From Saccharina japonica (lineage: Eukaryota; Sar; Phaeophyceae; Laminariales; Laminariaceae), in the NCBI GenBank assembly GCA_008828725.1, contig MEHQ01000128.1, forward strand, positions 1,390,480 to 1,454,479: a stretch of DNA of 64,000 nucleotides. The letters are read 5' to 3'. Positions 23,801 to 32,149 of the stretch are shown one piece after another; position 1 is the stretch's first letter, and each line of letters opens with the position of its first letter. The notes beneath the pieces were generated by a model. That model saw only the letters and a list, made by a program, of their open reading frames with translations. It made no database searches and had not been told where the DNA came from. The translations under genes were made by a program, and so were the position numbers.

Positions 23801-26800
23801 AAGTCGACGATGCAGGGCAACTGCCCCAACCAGCTGTGTCTACAGCTCGGTGGCTTCGAAACGACCAAGAGTGGGTGAGTTCTGCCATGACTCCTGTTTG
23901 CGCCCAAACGTGGGAGAGATGGTAACGCTTCACATGCACAACATCTACCATCGATGCTTGGGTTGAAAAGGACTGCGATGGCGGTGGGGTCATCCTTCCT
24001 GGCAAGCAGTCGCAGCGCTTCTCACATCGAAGGATGACACCACGGCCAGCGCAGCCCTCATCTCCCCGCGGGTCGATAGTAAAGGTTGTGAATGAGGAGC
24101 GTCACCGTCTCTCCCCCGATGGTGCGGAAACGCAAGCCGCAACCCTTCAGAAAACCGAAGGATGGCCACGCCGTGAGCGCACTCCTTGTCCTCGCACGCC
24201 CAACATCTGAGCTTGTGTGTTCTGCCGTGACTTCTGTTTCCGCTCCATTGTGGGAGAGATGGTGGCGCTGTGCATTCACAAGCTTCATCTTCGGGCGTGC
24301 AGGGACGAGAACTGCTCTGGCGGCGTGTGGTCACCCTTCGGGGTAAGAAGGGGTGTGAGTGCGGATCCTGCCCCCTCGAGAGAGCTAAGGTGACGCACCC
24401 CGTTTACAAGGAAAACCGCGTCTTGCAAGGTTCTCACATAACCCTGTATCGCGAGATTTGACGCGCACAGCAGAGCTCACCCATCCTTGGTCGTACCATA
24501 GCGGCTGAACTGCATAAGAAGCTGGTCGAGGCGGACACCCAGCATTGTCTACGTGGACCTTCCACCAATTTTTCAACTGGGGAGAGGCAGGCCTGTGAGA
24601 GACACGCCTGCCTCTTCTCAGTCAAAAACGGGTTGAAGGTCCAAGCCGACGATGCTGGGTGACTTCCTCGATAAGCTCCTTATATAGCTCCGCATATATG
24701 ATACGGCCAAGGATAAGTGAGTCTTGCCGTAACTTACGTTTTTGCCCCATCCCCGAATAGACGGGGATGCTTCCCATTCACAGGCTCCATCTCTGGGCGT
24801 GCGAGAACGAGGACTTGCGCTGGCGGCGGGGGGCATTTTTCGTTGCAAGAAGGACCGTGCGTTCTGTTTCCGGCCCACCGCGGGAGAGACGGTAACGCTG
24901 TCCATACAAAACGCAACGCACCTCTTACATAGTTCTGACAGAACCCTGCAGTTTGCAGTCCCCACTTTTTATTTTTTATTTCCAAGTTCCCATGCGCACG
25001 GATAGCTCACCCATCCTTAGTCGTGGTGAAATGACCCAGCGACAGAAGCAGCTGGTCGGCGAAATAACGCGACATCGTCTACTTGGACCTTCCATCGGCT
25101 TTCAACAGGGGAGAGACAGGCAGGCAGGGCCTGTCTCTTTCACGTCGAAAGCCGATGGGCGCTCCAGGTCAACGATGCTGGCTGACTGCACCGACGGCGC
25201 CTAGGTACAACCTATGAACTGCAGCACTTACAGTCAGTACTTTGTTAAGAGTGCTTTAGTGGGCAGTCAACAAGAATCCTTGACTTCAACATTCGACTAC
25301 AGTAGCTTTTCACTGGGGAGAGACAGATCTGTCTCTCACATCTCTCACAGGCCCTGTCTGCCTGTATCTCGCCAGCCGGAACCCGGTGGAAGCATCCGTG
25401 TCGATGCAAACATAACTCACCCGTCCTTGGTCGTCGAAAATCGACCGAGCTGCAGGCACAGTGGGACGAAGAGGTACGCAGCATCGTCGACTTGGACCTT
25501 CCATCGGCGTTCGACTGGGGAGAGACAGGAATTGAGTCAGGCAGAAAGGGCCTGTTTCCCCCAAGTCGAAACGTACAGAAGGCGAGGACTACTCTGGCGG
25601 TGGGGTTATCCTCCGTTGCATGAAGGGGTGTGAGTTCTGATCCCGCCCCATCGCAGGAGAGACGGAAACGTCTTCACCCTCGAAGGAACACGCCTATTAC
25701 ATGGTTCTGGCATGACCCTATAGCGTGTGGTTCGATGGACACGGCAACAAAAAAAAGAAAAAAAACGCCTTGTCAGCGTAAGTATGCGCCAGATGCATGC
25801 TTACCCGTTGTCCCGCCGCCTCTCCAATAAGTGAGTACCCCCTCGTCCTTGGCTATCCTGTATAACGCGTGGAAAATGCCGCGGTACCCCCGCTGCTGGT
25901 CCTTCGGCAGCTTTCCGTCAGCCTGCAGCCGGTCGGTCGGAACGGAAACTCAAAGATTACGCAAGGCAAATTCGGCGCAACAAATACCATTACAGGTGGA
26001 AGACAGCACTTAAGCCCTTAAGAATTGGTCCCACGTATTTGGGGAAAAAATAATTGACATTAGTGTGGGATAATTGGTTTGAGTTCTGAATGGGTTAAGA
26101 ATCCCTTTAGGGCCCGAATTAACGAGTATAAAATAAATTCAATTTGGAAAAAATAAAATTCAAATTCGCTTTTCATTGGTCAACACACGCACCAGCACCA
26201 AATATTATGCCCCAAGATCCTAATCTTTGGTGCTGGTGCGTGTGTTGGCCAATGAAAAGCGGATTTGATTTATTTTTTTTCCAAATTGATTTTTTTTCTT
26301 CTTCGTTAATACGGGCCCTTAGGCAGCTATTTTCATGTAATAGTTTCGCCTACAGTAGGGAAGTAAACCTCGCTGTATCCTGCTCAAACTACGACAGTAC
26401 TGCTGTATCCTGCTGATATGCGGTACTGCTGTATCTTCGTACTCGTACAGCAGTACTACCTAATCACAGTATGGTAGCGTGATCATTTGGGTCTTCTTAC
26501 GGAGGGCCCCGAAAAAAATGTAGTACCGTTTCTGCTTTTTTTAATTTGTCAGGAAATATTTTCGACGGGGCTCCTTAACCCCAAATCGTCGGAATTGCAT
26601 TCTTGTGTTGCAGTATTTTTCATTGTATACTTACGCCTTGGGATTTCTCATCAGGTACCACTGTTATTTTCCTTCAAAATCAGTCTTCGGGTGAGGCATA
26701 GAGCTCCTCAAGTAATAAGCCACCACCCTCAGATGGCAAAAACATGGTGCACCTCTACCGTAGCATGCGCCTAACTATTAATATACTTCGTATATTGCTA

Positions 26801-29489
26801 GGGTTCCCCTCCCCAATAGGGTGCTTCCTCACCTGCATCCTAACCAGGCAGACCTCTATCGGACACGAGCAGAACGACGCAATGCCCCCGGATACGGCCC
26901 CCACTAGGATCCGCGAGAGCAGCAGCTCTGCCCCGCCCATCTCGCTTCTCGCTTCAACGCGGAAAAAAATCAACAACAGCAACATGGACGGGAAGGAAAG
27001 AGGCCGCGCAAAAAACAACAACAGCAACATGGACGTGCAAGAGGCCGCGAGCAGCATGGGGTTGGGGCAAGTTTTACACGTGCCGTTCTGGACGGGAATA
27101 TGTAATACCCGCTTGGACTCTTAACCCGTTAAGAACCGGTCCCACGATTTAGGGGACAAACTACTTGGAATTAGTGTGAGATAAGTTTTGGCAGTTCTGA
27201 AAGGGTTAATATGAACATGAAAACGATGATTATATTTCCGGCCATACATATATTTTTAATTTTTTTACATGTCTTTGTATCTCATTTACCGGCTTGCACT
27301 ATCATACTAATATAAAGCGGTGATTAAATTTCCGGCCATCCTAGTTTTATTTTATCTACTTTGTTTATTTTCTATCCCGTTCATTTTCTTCGCCCTTTCT
27401 TGCTCCTGCTCTCTCATATATAGTCGTAACTCATATCCGGGGTCACATAGTAGGGTCTTCTCCCCCCTCCCCACTACGGCATATACGTGCCTTGGTTTCT
27501 ATTCATCGCGAGAAGAGTTCATACCTTTCTTCCCTCGTCGACTCGCATCGAACTGTGCCTACCCACGCTGTAACAGGTGCTCCTCGATAGTTGGTGTCAT
27601 TTGAGAGTTACTCCATATATATAGATTCAAATCCTCGATATCAACTCTAGTAGTATTCGAAGGTAACCACGAGACCACCGGGGCGATTGGACATATCATA
27701 CCCCCATTACAATACCTAAATATCTTGGAGAAAATATAGACGACGGCACGAGCAAGAGGCCGCGAGAGCAAGGGGTGGTTTACAACAACATCGAACAGAT
27801 CAGATTCCCGTTTCAATACCAATGGTAGATATCTTGGAGAAGATAGAGACGTGAGCGCGCGCAAGAGGCCACGAGACCAAATGGGCGGTGTACACAACAT
27901 CCAGTTCGTCGGATCCCCATTCCAACATATTTGAAGCAGATACGGACGTAGGAGCGCAACAGGCCGCGAGAAAGGACTATTAATAGCTAGTTCACACATC
28001 GAACAAATCAGACCCTCATTCCAATACCCAGCTGTTTCGGGTCGGGCAGATCCCTGAAATATCAGTTGCATGTTGAGAATCTCACCGTCGATGACGAGTC
28101 GCTTCATCAAATCGTACAGCCCCAAGCGGAGGGTGGTGTACGAAGCCTGTCTAGCCAAGGCTGCTGACAGTCCCGAGTACAGGGCAGGAACACCCTCATT
28201 TTTCACCTGGGAGAGGGAAGGGGATATACAGAGAGGGGGACCGTTGATGCCGTGGTGCCGATGCTTGTTGTCGAGGTTGATTGTGATGGGGTTGGGTTGT
28301 CGATATGCTCGGTGTTGTGCTGCTGTGGTTGTTAGTGTTGGTGGTGGTGGTGGTGGTGGCTTTTTTGTAGTTGCAATTGTAGTTTTCGTTGCTGCTGTAG
28401 TTGAAGTGGTAGATGCAGTTGAAGTTGTAGTTTCAGTTATTTTGTAGATGCAGTTGCCCTTGAAGTTGTAGTAGTAGTTGTAGTATCGTTTTTGCTGCTG
28501 TCATTATTACTGTTGCTGCTGTTGACGATGACGTTTTTTTCTGTTGCTCGAGATATTCTCATTGTCGTTGTCGCTGCTGTTGCTATTACGGAGGACCATA
28601 GTAAATAGGACCAACTATTGTTAGTAAAAATGGGTAAATATATAGGTTTTTGTGTTTACCATAGGTCCTATTTACTAGTGTTTACTATGGCCCCCCGTAA
28701 TACTAAATCAAAGTTGTTGCGGTTACTGTTGTCGTTTCTCAATCTCAATCATCGCCCCAATATAAATTGGTCCATGGTTACTCCCAAAACCGCTATATAC
28801 ACGAGCTCTACGTACAGCAACGGAACATATATACCAGGCATGAGACGGTTGACACGCACTGCACGGGTATATCTCTCAGCACTCGTTCACCCCTGACCAA
28901 CGCCCCCAGCAAGTCCGAATTATCATATGCGACAGAGTGTGCTCTGCACTAGTTTCGTCCAAATGCCAAGCCAACACATACGAACTCCCAAATTTCTCAA
29001 GTAATGTTGCGTACTACTACTCCACCTGCAACTATTGCAACTCGTTAGTGCACGCTATATATACCAGGTCCTGCTTAAAAAAACAAAAACAATACTTAGC
29101 CTGCAGGCTTTATTTTCCTACCTGGTACGTAGCTTCAAGATAAAGTTTGCAGGGATTTGGCGCCAAGAGTCTGCCATTCTTGGTATCACATCAACTTGTC
29201 GCCAAAACCCAAAACCTGGTCCGTGCTTACAAGACAGGGCTCCAATGACTCAAATCAGGAAAAACACAAGAACAACAACAACAAAAACGTGAATCAAATC
29301 AGCAAAACAAAAACAAAAAATGCTCACCAAGTCTTTGGCGACAGATAGCGCCGTAGCGTCCTGCGCCTTGTCTCCCAAGAGCTGCATCCGAGTCTTCACG
29401 AGGTCGGCGGGGTGGATGAACACCCACGCGGACATGCCGCTCGCCCCTGCCACGACGAAGTTAGCGTACGTCGGCAAATCACTCGCGGC
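2637..29489 (-). CDS. SLC25A11: Mitochondrial 2-oxoglutarate/malate carrier, multi-exon gene (SLC25A11 family)
   Basis: An inner-membrane antiporter that exchanges 2-oxoglutarate for malate or other dicarboxylates, by family knowledge. Six exons on the minus strand (29328-29489, 28086-28206, 26833-26951, 25805-25922, 4551-4726 or 3653-3828, 2637-2861) join in phase at GT-AG sites to 306 residues plus stop, close to the usual ~300-314. All three carrier signatures are present: PADLVKTR (27-34), PIEVCLVR (125-132) and PFDTVKTR (222-229). The PxExxxxR form in repeat 2 and the stretch ADGKLPKDQQRGYRG are typical of the oxoglutarate carrier rather than other SLC25 members. Oddities: no ATG in exon 1, which opens in frame at an acceptor, so an N-terminal exon must lie upstream (candidate 32082-32147); exon 5 is present twice; one intron is about 21 kb and filled with satellite. 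The dicarboxylate substrate class is likely; the exact substrate is inferred. Confidence 0.86.
2862..3652 (-). other. Carrier intron between exons 6 and 5 (proximal copy)
   Basis: Non-coding. Its upper part (from 3175) is the lower half of the duplicated segment described at 3175-3976. The donor next to exon 5 is CAG|GTGGGA and the acceptor next to exon 6 is TTGAACAG. No other feature seen. Confidence 0.6.
3175..3976. repeat. Segmental tandem duplication, copy 1 (contains carrier exon 5)
   Basis: About 0.8 kb repeated at 4074-4876 (offset 899-900 bases) with only a few differences per hundred bases. Each copy contains a full exon 5, its flanking splice sites and intron sequence. The two copies are separated by a (GGGTC)n array at about 3977-4073. 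Confidence 0.9.
3653..3828 (-). CDS. SLC25A11: Carrier exon 5, proximal duplicate copy
   Basis: 176 nt between acceptor TACGCAG and donor GTGGGA. It encodes residues 174-232 (LRAMVVSVSQIATYDQAK to MPFDTVKTRVQQ): the fourth and fifth membrane helices and the third signature motif. It encodes the same peptide as the copy at 4551-4726; I see only two silent differences. Because 176 is not a multiple of three, including both copies would shift the frame, so transcripts must use one or the other. Confidence 0.8.
3965..4073. repeat. GGGTC element (truncated), at the junction of the exon-5 duplication
   Basis: It starts GGTCGGGTCGAACCTCGCGG, like the element at 4905, turns into (CCCGA)n near 4026 and ends abruptly at the start of the second duplicated segment (TGAACTCGAATCTTGACC). 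The inverted arms are partial. Confidence 0.8.
4074..4876. repeat. Segmental tandem duplication, copy 2 (contains carrier exon 5)
   Basis: Second copy of 3175-3976. Homology ends at TGTTACCGG, after which this copy continues into normal intron and then into the GGGTC element at 4905. Confidence 0.9.
4551..4726 (-). CDS. SLC25A11: Carrier exon 5, distal duplicate copy
   Basis: Same splice sites, length and encoded peptide as 3653-3828. It is the first of the two met by splicing from exon 4, across an intron of about 21 kb (4727-25804). Exon 4 ends one base into a codon and this exon supplies the other two (Val174). Confidence 0.8.
4905..5155. repeat. GGGTC element, apparently complete
   Basis: Begins AGGGCTATTCACGAGTCGGG and ends CCCGTGAAGAGCCCTGGG, imperfect inverted ends, with a core of (CCCGA)n. 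Related copies are at about 3965, 30485, 36775, 38985 and 41020. From 5156 to 5464 I see nothing further. Confidence 0.75.
5534..5625 (+). pseudogene. CCDC146: Exon-like fragment of a CCDC146-type coiled-coil gene
   Basis: After CCGCAG the plus strand reads VLEDRLSDKQEALLEKELML then EEVTSLTSR, with a possible donor GAG|GTAACA in the middle of EEV. It resembles the segment LAKKEEKLLEKDFIYEQVSR of human CCDC146, a centriole/flagellum coiled-coil protein. No neighbouring exons of that gene are visible; satellite module B precedes (5465-5510) and follows (from ~5680). It is best read as a captured exon fragment at the edge of the satellite. The match is from memory and short. Confidence 0.55.
12800..15240. 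repeat. Satellite segment duplicated at 21360-23800 (offset 8560 bases)
   Basis: The stretch matches 21360-23800 at a constant offset of 8560, with long runs of identity (for example around 14182/22742 and 14410/22970). Identity decays after about 15240/23800. It marks a recent multi-unit amplification within the array. Confidence 0.8.
18960..20080. other. Satellite patch rich in single-base insertions and deletions (probable low-quality sequence)
   Basis: Compared with paralogous units at about 16.1-17.1 kb and 20.8-21.8 kb, this patch has many one-base gains and losses (for example ATAGGATAAGTGAGTCTGCC against ATGGATAAGTGAGTCCTGCC). Units on either side do not show this. Confidence 0.6.
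25805..25922 (-). CDS. SLC25A11: Carrier exon 4
   Basis: Begins after GGCTGCAG with ADGKLPKDQQRGYRGIFHAL and ends WRGGGTT plus one base at donor GTAAGC. It covers residues 135-173, the matrix loop after the second signature; human SLC25A11 has ADGRLPADQRRGYKNVFNAL here. Phase 0 in, phase 1 out, matching exons 3 and 5. Confidence 0.85.
26010..26099. mobile_element. MITE-C copy (~90 bp, inverted ends TTAACCC/GGGTTAA)
   Basis: A ~90-bp block with CTTAAGAATTGGTCCCACGT near one end and GTTCTGAATGGGTTAA at the other. Copies at 27121-27209, 50900-50987, 61510-61592 and 61588-61676 share the inner words GGTCCCACG, TTGGAATTAGTGTGGGATA and TTCTGAA. Short non-autonomous element; no coding capacity. Confidence 0.65.
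26108..26321. mobile_element. Foldback element, ~210 bp, near-perfect palindrome
   Basis: Ends are TTAGGGCCCGAATTAACG and CGTTAATACGGGCCCTTA. The arms (~90 bp) include TCGCTTTTCATTGGTCAACA, CACGCACCAGCACCAAA and their reverse complements. A ~25-bp loop separates them. A second copy is at 54637-54853 with the loop inverted. Confidence 0.8.
26513..26771. mobile_element. MITE-A copy, left end degraded
   Basis: The right end is ATGGTGCACCTCTACCGTAG followed by CATGCG, the inverted terminal sequence of this family. Internal words (CTCCTTAACCCCAAATCGTC; TTCAAAATCAGTCTT; GAGCTCCTCAAGT) match copies at 41990, 53552, 55856 and 57085. It ends about 60 bases from the donor of carrier exon 3. Confidence 0.7.
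26833..26951 (-). CDS. SLC25A11: Carrier exon 3
   Basis: Follows acceptor GTTGAAG, completes Ala95, then RSEMGGAELLLSRILVGAVS and GGIASFCSCPIEVCLVRMQ, ending at donor GTGAGG. It covers the third membrane helix and the second signature motif PIEVCLVR. The PxE form is the oxoglutarate-carrier variant. Confidence 0.82.
26966..27060. repeat. Short direct repeat in carrier intron 2
   Basis: Two ~42-bp units, each with CAACAACAGCAACATGGACG followed by AGAGGCCGCG. They lie just upstream (minus strand) of the exon 3 acceptor. Confidence 0.7.
27121..27209. mobile_element. MITE-C copy
   Basis: TTAACCCGTTAAGAACCGGT at one end and GCAGTTCTGAAAGGGTTAA at the other; the cleanest pair of inverted ends in the family. 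Confidence 0.7.
27660..28035. repeat. Tandem repeat, ~110-125-bp unit, ~3.3 copies, carrier intron 2
   Basis: The words ATATCTTGGAGAA, GCAAGAGGCCGCGAGA and CATCGAACAGATCAGA recur in order at about 27718, 27830, 27930 and 28000. The rest of the intron (27210-27660) has no recognised feature. Confidence 0.65.
28086..28206 (-). CDS. SLC25A11: Carrier exon 2
   Basis: After acceptor CTCCCAG it reads VKNEGVPALYSGLSAALARQ, ASYTTLRLGLYDLMKRLVID, then one base at donor GTGAGA. Human SLC25A11 has EGLRGIYTGLSAGLLRQATY followed by TTTRLGIY, so identity is high. It encodes the first matrix helix and second membrane helix (residues 55-94). Confidence 0.88.
28255..28585. repeat. GTTG/TGTAGTTG-rich microsatellite tract in carrier intron 1
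   Basis: Low-complexity repeats of GTTGTAGTTG, GGTGGTGGTG and GCTGCTGTTG. The open frames through it are repeat artefacts. Confidence 0.7.
28586..28701. mobile_element. MITE-B copy (~116 bp, inverted ends TTACGGAGGACC...)
   Basis: Left end TTACGGAGGACCATAGTAAA, right end ACTATGGCCCCCCGTAAT; the inner ATAGGACC and GGTCCTAT are inverted too. Other copies: 36194-36311, 43312-43432, 49652-49757, 52129-52223, and a degraded one near 44770-44856. Possible TTA/TA target duplication. From 28702 to 29327 I see no other feature. Confidence 0.8.
29328..29489 (-). CDS. SLC25A11: Carrier exon 1 of the recognisable body (first membrane helix)
   Basis: After a pyrimidine-rich acceptor ending GACGGCAG it reads AASDLPTYANFVVAGASGMS, then AWVFIHPADLVKTRMQLLGD, ending DL at donor GTGAGC. 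It carries the first signature motif PADLVKTR. There is no ATG in frame and a stop lies just upstream, so this is an internal coding exon. Confidence 0.82.
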
Positions 29490-29819
29490 CTGCCGTCGTC
29501 ACGGGAGAAGGGGCGCGGGGTCGTAGAGCATCAGGTTAGCGTTGCCTCGCGCGCTGTTGGAGCATGCTAAGCGGTAGGGGTCCACCTGGACAATTCTGAA
29601 GGTGGTCACTTGGTTATGGTATAGGAGCTCTGAACTTCTCACCCAAAAACTGCCTTTTAAGGCAAAGTGAACGCGCTTGACCCAACGAGCAATCCCATGG
29701 CCTAGGTTTGTAAAGTCAGACTTATTCCCCTCAGAAGGCAAAAATAGTGTAACGTACCCCTATCGTATATAGAAGGCGTTAACATCGATTGGGCACTACT
29801 GTATATAGTACTCGTACCG

Positions 29820-30125
29820 ATAAACTAAACAAAATATCGATTCGATTTCGATATTTGATATATATGTACATCCAAGCCTTCGTTCAGCATGTGCATTCAA
29901 AAACACGGGGGGTGCAAGGGGATGGAGGTCAAGCCACACGTTGTTCGATACGATATATCGAAAAATCGATATATTTCGATATATCTAAAACTCGATATTT
30001 CGATTTATCGAAAACTCGATATTCCGATATATCGAAAACTCGATATTTTGATATATCGAAAAATCGATATTTCGATATATCAAAAACCCGGGATTTCGAT
30101 ATAATTATATCGAAACATTCGATAC
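29820..30125. repeat. TATCGA-rich palindromic tandem repeat
   Basis: Units of ~22-24 bp such as GATATATCGAAAACTCGATA repeat about ten times with small changes; each unit is close to self-complementary. It resembles the shorter block at 520-690. Confidence 0.8.
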
Positions 30126-30484
30126 GATAACACAACACTGCCGTCACGCTTGCCATGCTTGCAGTACCACAGCACTACGCTACACCTGGTACACACCATT
30201 TCACCAGTCTGGCCGGAATTAAAATGACCGTATCATGTTGACATCATATTCCAAACGGTTCTTATATTACCGGTCAGGGCGGTACATTATCATCAAACGC
30301 AGTATATACGAAATCAGTTTCAGCAATGCCAAAGCTACTCGCGATTTTAAAGGGGGCGAGAGCTCTCTAGGCAGGAAGGAGCCCTCGGGACGTGAGAATA
30401 GTCAAAATGGGGGTACCCACTACTCTGTACGAGTACGTAATGTACGTAGTATCACCCGCCGAAGTAAAGTCAGTTATACTGAGG

Positions 30485-30705
30485 GTTGTTTGTTCGCGGG
30501 TCATGGCTCGACCCGCGGGTCGGGGCAAGAGGTCTTCAAAAGCTCACGGGTCGGGTCGGGTCGGGTTGGGTCGGGTCATGGGTCGGGCCGGGTAAGGAGG
30601 TGCTTGAAATCTCTCGGGTCAGGTGGAGTCGGGTCGGGTCGGGTCAGGTGACCCCATCCGACCCGATCCGCGAGTTTGATCCAACCCGTGAGCAGCCTTG
30701 GTTAT
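30485..30705. repeat. GGGTC element between the two genes
   Basis: Starts near CGCGGGTCATGGCTCGACCC, has a core of GGGTC units and ends GATCCAACCCGTGAGCAGCC. Same layout as 4905-5155. Confidence 0.75.
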
Positions 30706-30769
30706 GCTGACTGAAGGTTTTTCGTTTTTAAGCCGACCGCCCGCACTAAAAGCGCCGATATATCAGGCC

Positions 30770-31960
30770 TCTGGCGTAGCCAGCAACACGCAATTAGTAT
30801 ACATTTGGCGTAGACGGCATACAGAGGGCTGTCCTGACTACTGCTGAATCATCGTGAGCGAACTGTCGGTTCAGTTCTACCGTACAGCAGACTCGTGACT
30901 AAACATATAGTGTTGCAGTACTGCTACTACTGCTGTAGCGCGTAAACCTGTCGTACAACACAGACGTCAGACCACGCCCCTTGTGCTACCAGCAGGTGGA
31001 AACTCCTTTGCGTGCAGCAAGGAATGGACCTCACTGGCGTAGCCAGCATCAAGCATTGCGTACGTCCACATCTGGCGTAGACGGCACGCAGAGGGCTTCT
31101 TCTTCTTGCGGCCGAAAAGCGCATGGCAGATCTGGGTCCCCATCCTTATAGGGCTGTCCTGGCTGTGTCATGGTGAGCGAGCTGTGGGTTCAGTCCTACG
31201 GTACAGCAGACTCCGAACTGCAGTACCTAGTGCACCAGTACTGCTGTATACCTACTGTAGTACCAGGTATAGCACAACGAACCATCGCACAAGGCACACG
31301 TCGAACCACGCCACTTGTGCTATATACGCACGAGTATGCAGGTGAAACGTTCTTCGCGTAGAGCAAGCAGTGGGCCTCTCTCTGGAGTAGCCAAGCATCA
31401 CGCACGGCCTATGTACACATCTGGCGTTGACGGCATACACAGAGCTGCACTGAGTACGGACTATCATGGTGAGCGAGCTGTGGGTTCAGTTTTACGATAC
31501 AGCCAACTATGAAGCAATGTTTAGCAGCACTACGGCGTAAAACCGCCGCACACTGAACACGTCGAACCACACCACTCGCGCTACGACACGTCCAACCACA
31601 CCACTCGTGCTACGAGCAGGTCGACACTCCTTGGCGTACCGCACCCAATGGACCTCTCTGGCGCAGTCAGCATCAACCAACGCGTACCAACCTGGCGTAC
31701 CGTAGACGGCACACAGAGGGATGTGCTGACTCTATCATGGGCAAGATTGCTATGCGTTCAGTTCTACCGTACAGCAGACTCGTTGCAGCAGTGTGACGTA
31801 AAACCGCCGCACACGGCACACGTCGAACCACGCCACTTGTACTACGAATAGGCGAGAGCTCCTTGGCGTACAGCAAGCAACGAGCCTCTCTGGTGGAACC
31901 AACATCAAGCATTGCGTACACATCTGGCGTAGACGGCACTCAGTAGAGGGTGCCCCTGCC
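30770..31960. repeat. Intergenic satellite, ~210-350-bp units, about 4.5 copies
   Basis: The ordered words CTCTCTGGCGTAGCCAGCAT, CATCTGGCGTAGACGGCA, CATGGTGAGCGAGCTGTGGG, TACAGCAGACTC, and CGTCGAACCACGCCACTTGT recur from about 30770, 31030, 31375 and 31650 to 31960. No open frame is kept between units. Confidence 0.8.
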
Positions 31961-32081
31961 ATCCGATCTATTGACTGCCTCGCATTGGAGGACGGACGTA
32001 CACATGTAGTTTGAGTGTGGCGAGGCAATTAGACCGCATATCGTATGATGCACCCTTCGGAAAGTCGTTGACTATGCTCAC

Positions 32082-32147
32082 CGCAGAAGGTAGGAGGGCG
32101 GCAGCCGCCGCCACCACACCGGCTCCCAAATATCGCAGAACACGCAT
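32082..32147 (-). CDS. Candidate N-terminal exon of the carrier gene
   Basis: The minus strand reads ATG then MRVLRYLGAGVVAAAAALLP and SA, ending exactly at a strong donor (GCG|GTGAGC) in phase 0, which is the phase needed by carrier exon 1 at 29489. It would give ~27 residues before the first helix, similar to the human carrier. The hydrophobic, alanine-rich peptide looks more like a signal or anchor peptide than a typical carrier N-terminus, so it may belong to an unrelated transcript. The link is inference. Confidence 0.35.
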
Positions 32148-32149
32148 GG

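Larger units (their letters stand above)
5465..25740. repeat. 20-kb satellite of alternating inverted modules (palindromic, higher-order period ~2.1 kb) inside the carrier's large intron
   Basis: Two modules recur. Module A (~105-120 bp) contains ACCCATCCTTGGTCGT, GAGCTGCAGAAGCAGCTGGT, CCCAGCATCGTCGACTTGGA and CTTTCGACTGGGGAGAGACA. It is normally followed at once by its own reverse complement, giving about 45-50 palindromes of ~220-250 bp. Module B contains GCGGGAGAGACGGTGACGCT, CATTCACAAGCTTCATCTTT, GGGCGTGCGAGGACGAGGAC and CTGGCGGTGGGGTCATC, and occurs in both orientations. Palindrome centres repeat with spacings near 640-590-490-190-200, giving a ~2.1-kb higher-order unit with about nine copies. 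Short open frames of 60-170 codons occur in all frames but are broken and inconsistent, so I do not call them genes. Confidence 0.9.

Noticed and set aside
5800-25700. Dozens of 60-240-codon open frames on both strands, some with recurring peptides (GETVTLSIHN, TQHRLLGPSTGF)
   Set aside because: They come from a GC-rich palindromic satellite, change frame between units, are broken by stops, and sense and antisense frames mirror each other.
5465-25740. CRISPR-like array
   Set aside because: Units are long, inverted and lack uniform repeats with unique spacers; the genome is eukaryotic.
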